Part shown: positions 63,442 through 64,000 of the stretch, in pieces
How positions within the stretch are numbered: the first letter of the stretch is position 1
How the letters are laid out: every line of letters starts with the position of its first letter
Origin: DAIMZI01 sp036734025
GTDB taxonomy: Bacteria > Pseudomonadota > Alphaproteobacteria > Rhizobiales > Rhodomicrobiaceae
NCBI GenBank assembly: GCA_036734025.1
Contig: DAIMZI010000009.1
Coordinates: forward strand, 1 to 64,000
Length of the DNA stretch: 64,000 nucleotides
Direction of reading: 5' to 3'
Translations under genes and position numbers: made by a program
Notes under the pieces: model-generated
What the model saw: only the letters and a program-made list of their open reading frames with translations
Databases searched by the model: none
What the model was told of the DNA's origin: nothing

Positions 63442-63849
63442 ATGCAGGAGTTGCCCAAATTCACCGAAATGCCAGAGCCGATGCGCCAGATCATGAAGTC
63501 AAGCATCGAACAGGCTCACCGTGCCTTCGAGACCTTCATCACCGCCAGCCAGCAGGCGATCTCCAACATCGACACGGCCGGCACGCCGGCATCGCAAAGC
63601 ATGAAGGCGCTAAATGACCGGATCGCCCAATATACCAAGGCGAATGCGGAGGCCAATTTTGCCCTGGCGCTGAAACTCGCCGATGCGCGCCAGATCGAGG
63701 AAGTGATGGAATTGCAGAACCAGCATGTGCGCCATCAGATGGATGCCTTTGCCCAGCAGCTTGAAGAGTTGCGCCGGCTGACCACCGAGGTGGTGAAGGA
63801 AGCGACCACGCAGATGCCAGGCGCGGGAACCAAGGGACCCGGCTACTGA
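63442..63849 (+). CDS. Phasin family protein
   Basis: Small amphipathic granule-coating protein, 135 aa, near the usual phasin length. MQELPKFTEMPEPMRQIMKSS opens it. EQAHRAFETFITASQQAIS (about 23-41) and the later QNQHVRHQMDAFAQQLEELRRLT (in parts, about 93-115) show the Phasin_2 pattern of long helices with Gln/Phe/Ala; the short C-terminal GAGTKGPGY is flexible. AAAGGAG precedes the ATG. A terminator follows, so it is a monocistronic gene. With the previous gene it implies PHA storage in this organism; phaC, phaA and phaB are not in the window. Confidence 0.9.
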   Translation: MQELPKFTEMPEPMRQIMKSSIEQAHRAFETFITASQQAISNIDTAGTPASQSMKALNDRIAQYTKANAEANFALALKLADARQIEEVMELQNQHVRHQMDAFAQQLEELRRLTTEVVKEATTQMPGAGTKGPGY

Positions 63850-63933
63850 TTTCATGACCGCTTGCGCCGGGGTCTCACGTGAGCCGCAAGATCTTATCCG
63901 GTTGCTCGGTGCGCGAAGCAAGCCCGTGACAAT

Positions 63934-63963
63934 AATCAGGGGGGCAAACCCCCTGATTTCTTT
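63934..63963 (+). terminator. Rho-independent terminator
   Basis: AATCAGGGGG (63934-63943) pairs with CCCCCTGATT (63949-63958) around GCAAA, followed by TCTTTC. It lies 85 bases after the phasin stop. Confidence 0.8.
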
Positions 63964-64000
63964 CAGTGTGCCAGAGCCGGTTCAATGAAATCTGAAATGC

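Overview
The window is about 64 kb of a GC-rich alphaproteobacterial chromosome, most likely from the order Hyphomicrobiales (Rhizobiales). The placement is inference from gene content: a CtrA regulator divergent from a rhizobial-type fliJ, a class I lysyl-tRNA synthetase, a phosphatidylcholine synthase (Pcs), the bamD-recN-ligA block, an AccD without zinc-ribbon cysteines, phasins for polyhydroxyalkanoate (PHA) granules, and small families common in this lineage (DUF1036, DUF1244, DUF2312, BA14K, zf-CHCC). I see no rRNA, CRISPR array, prophage, transposase or integrase. Gene density and base use are even, so this looks like core chromosome rather than an island. There is one tRNA, tRNA-Gly(GCC).

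Layout. 1-4.3 kb: the 3' part of parC, a secreted helical protein, an MscS channel and a BA14K-like protein. 4.5-7.8 kb: a TAXI-type TRAP transporter with a strong intercistronic hairpin. 7.9-15.2 kb: an EF-G-like GTPase, pyruvate kinase, a DUF1036 protein and glycerate 2-kinase on the minus strand, facing an N-formylglutamate amidohydrolase that reads in frame into a DUF1244 domain, then a DUF2312 protein. 15.2-19 kb: a secreted hydrolase, a beta-barrel and a TPR-sulfotransferase. 18.9-26.6 kb: a long minus-strand run (GT2, LAB_N, DUF302, Nudix, serC, gatC, gatA, chorismate mutase, pcs, terC). 26.8-31.8 kb: a GT39-type transferase and a small tyrosine phosphatase, then tauE-serA-thpR on the minus strand. 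32-36.8 kb: bamD-recN-ligA. 36.8-40 kb: two paralogous lipoproteins, fliJ and ctrA. 40-52.4 kb: a membrane glycosyltransferase, a solute-binding protein, TerB, lysK, DUF952-pyrD, accD-folC, an esterase, tRNA-Gly and an M50-CBS protease. 52.5-59.4 kb: a 21-bp tandem repeat, acs, a large beta-barrel, a dual-specificity-like phosphatase, a hydrolase, a zf-CHCC protein and an FAD monooxygenase. 59.4-64 kb: a secreted protein, a 640-residue membrane-anchored helical protein, and two phasin-type genes, each followed by a hairpin terminator.

How the genes connect. Glycerate 2-kinase and pyruvate kinase sit in one gene run and act two steps apart (glycerate to 2-phosphoglycerate, and phosphoenolpyruvate to pyruvate, with enolase between). 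SerC and SerA are the two consecutive early serine-pathway enzymes but lie 5.7 kb apart. GatC and GatA are two of the three subunits of the tRNA amidotransferase; gatB is not here. Acs and AccD supply and use acetyl-CoA, the precursor of both lipid and PHA, and the phasins coat PHA granules. The least explained locus is at 60.2-63.8 kb, where an unrecognised membrane-anchored protein with a long disordered tail is divergent from a phasin-like protein with a strongly acidic tail and a classical phasin. Other unusual points are the amidohydrolase-DUF1244 in-frame fusion with an internal Shine-Dalgarno, the EF-G paralogue lacking the catalytic histidine, and the tandem lipoprotein pair next to fliJ/ctrA.
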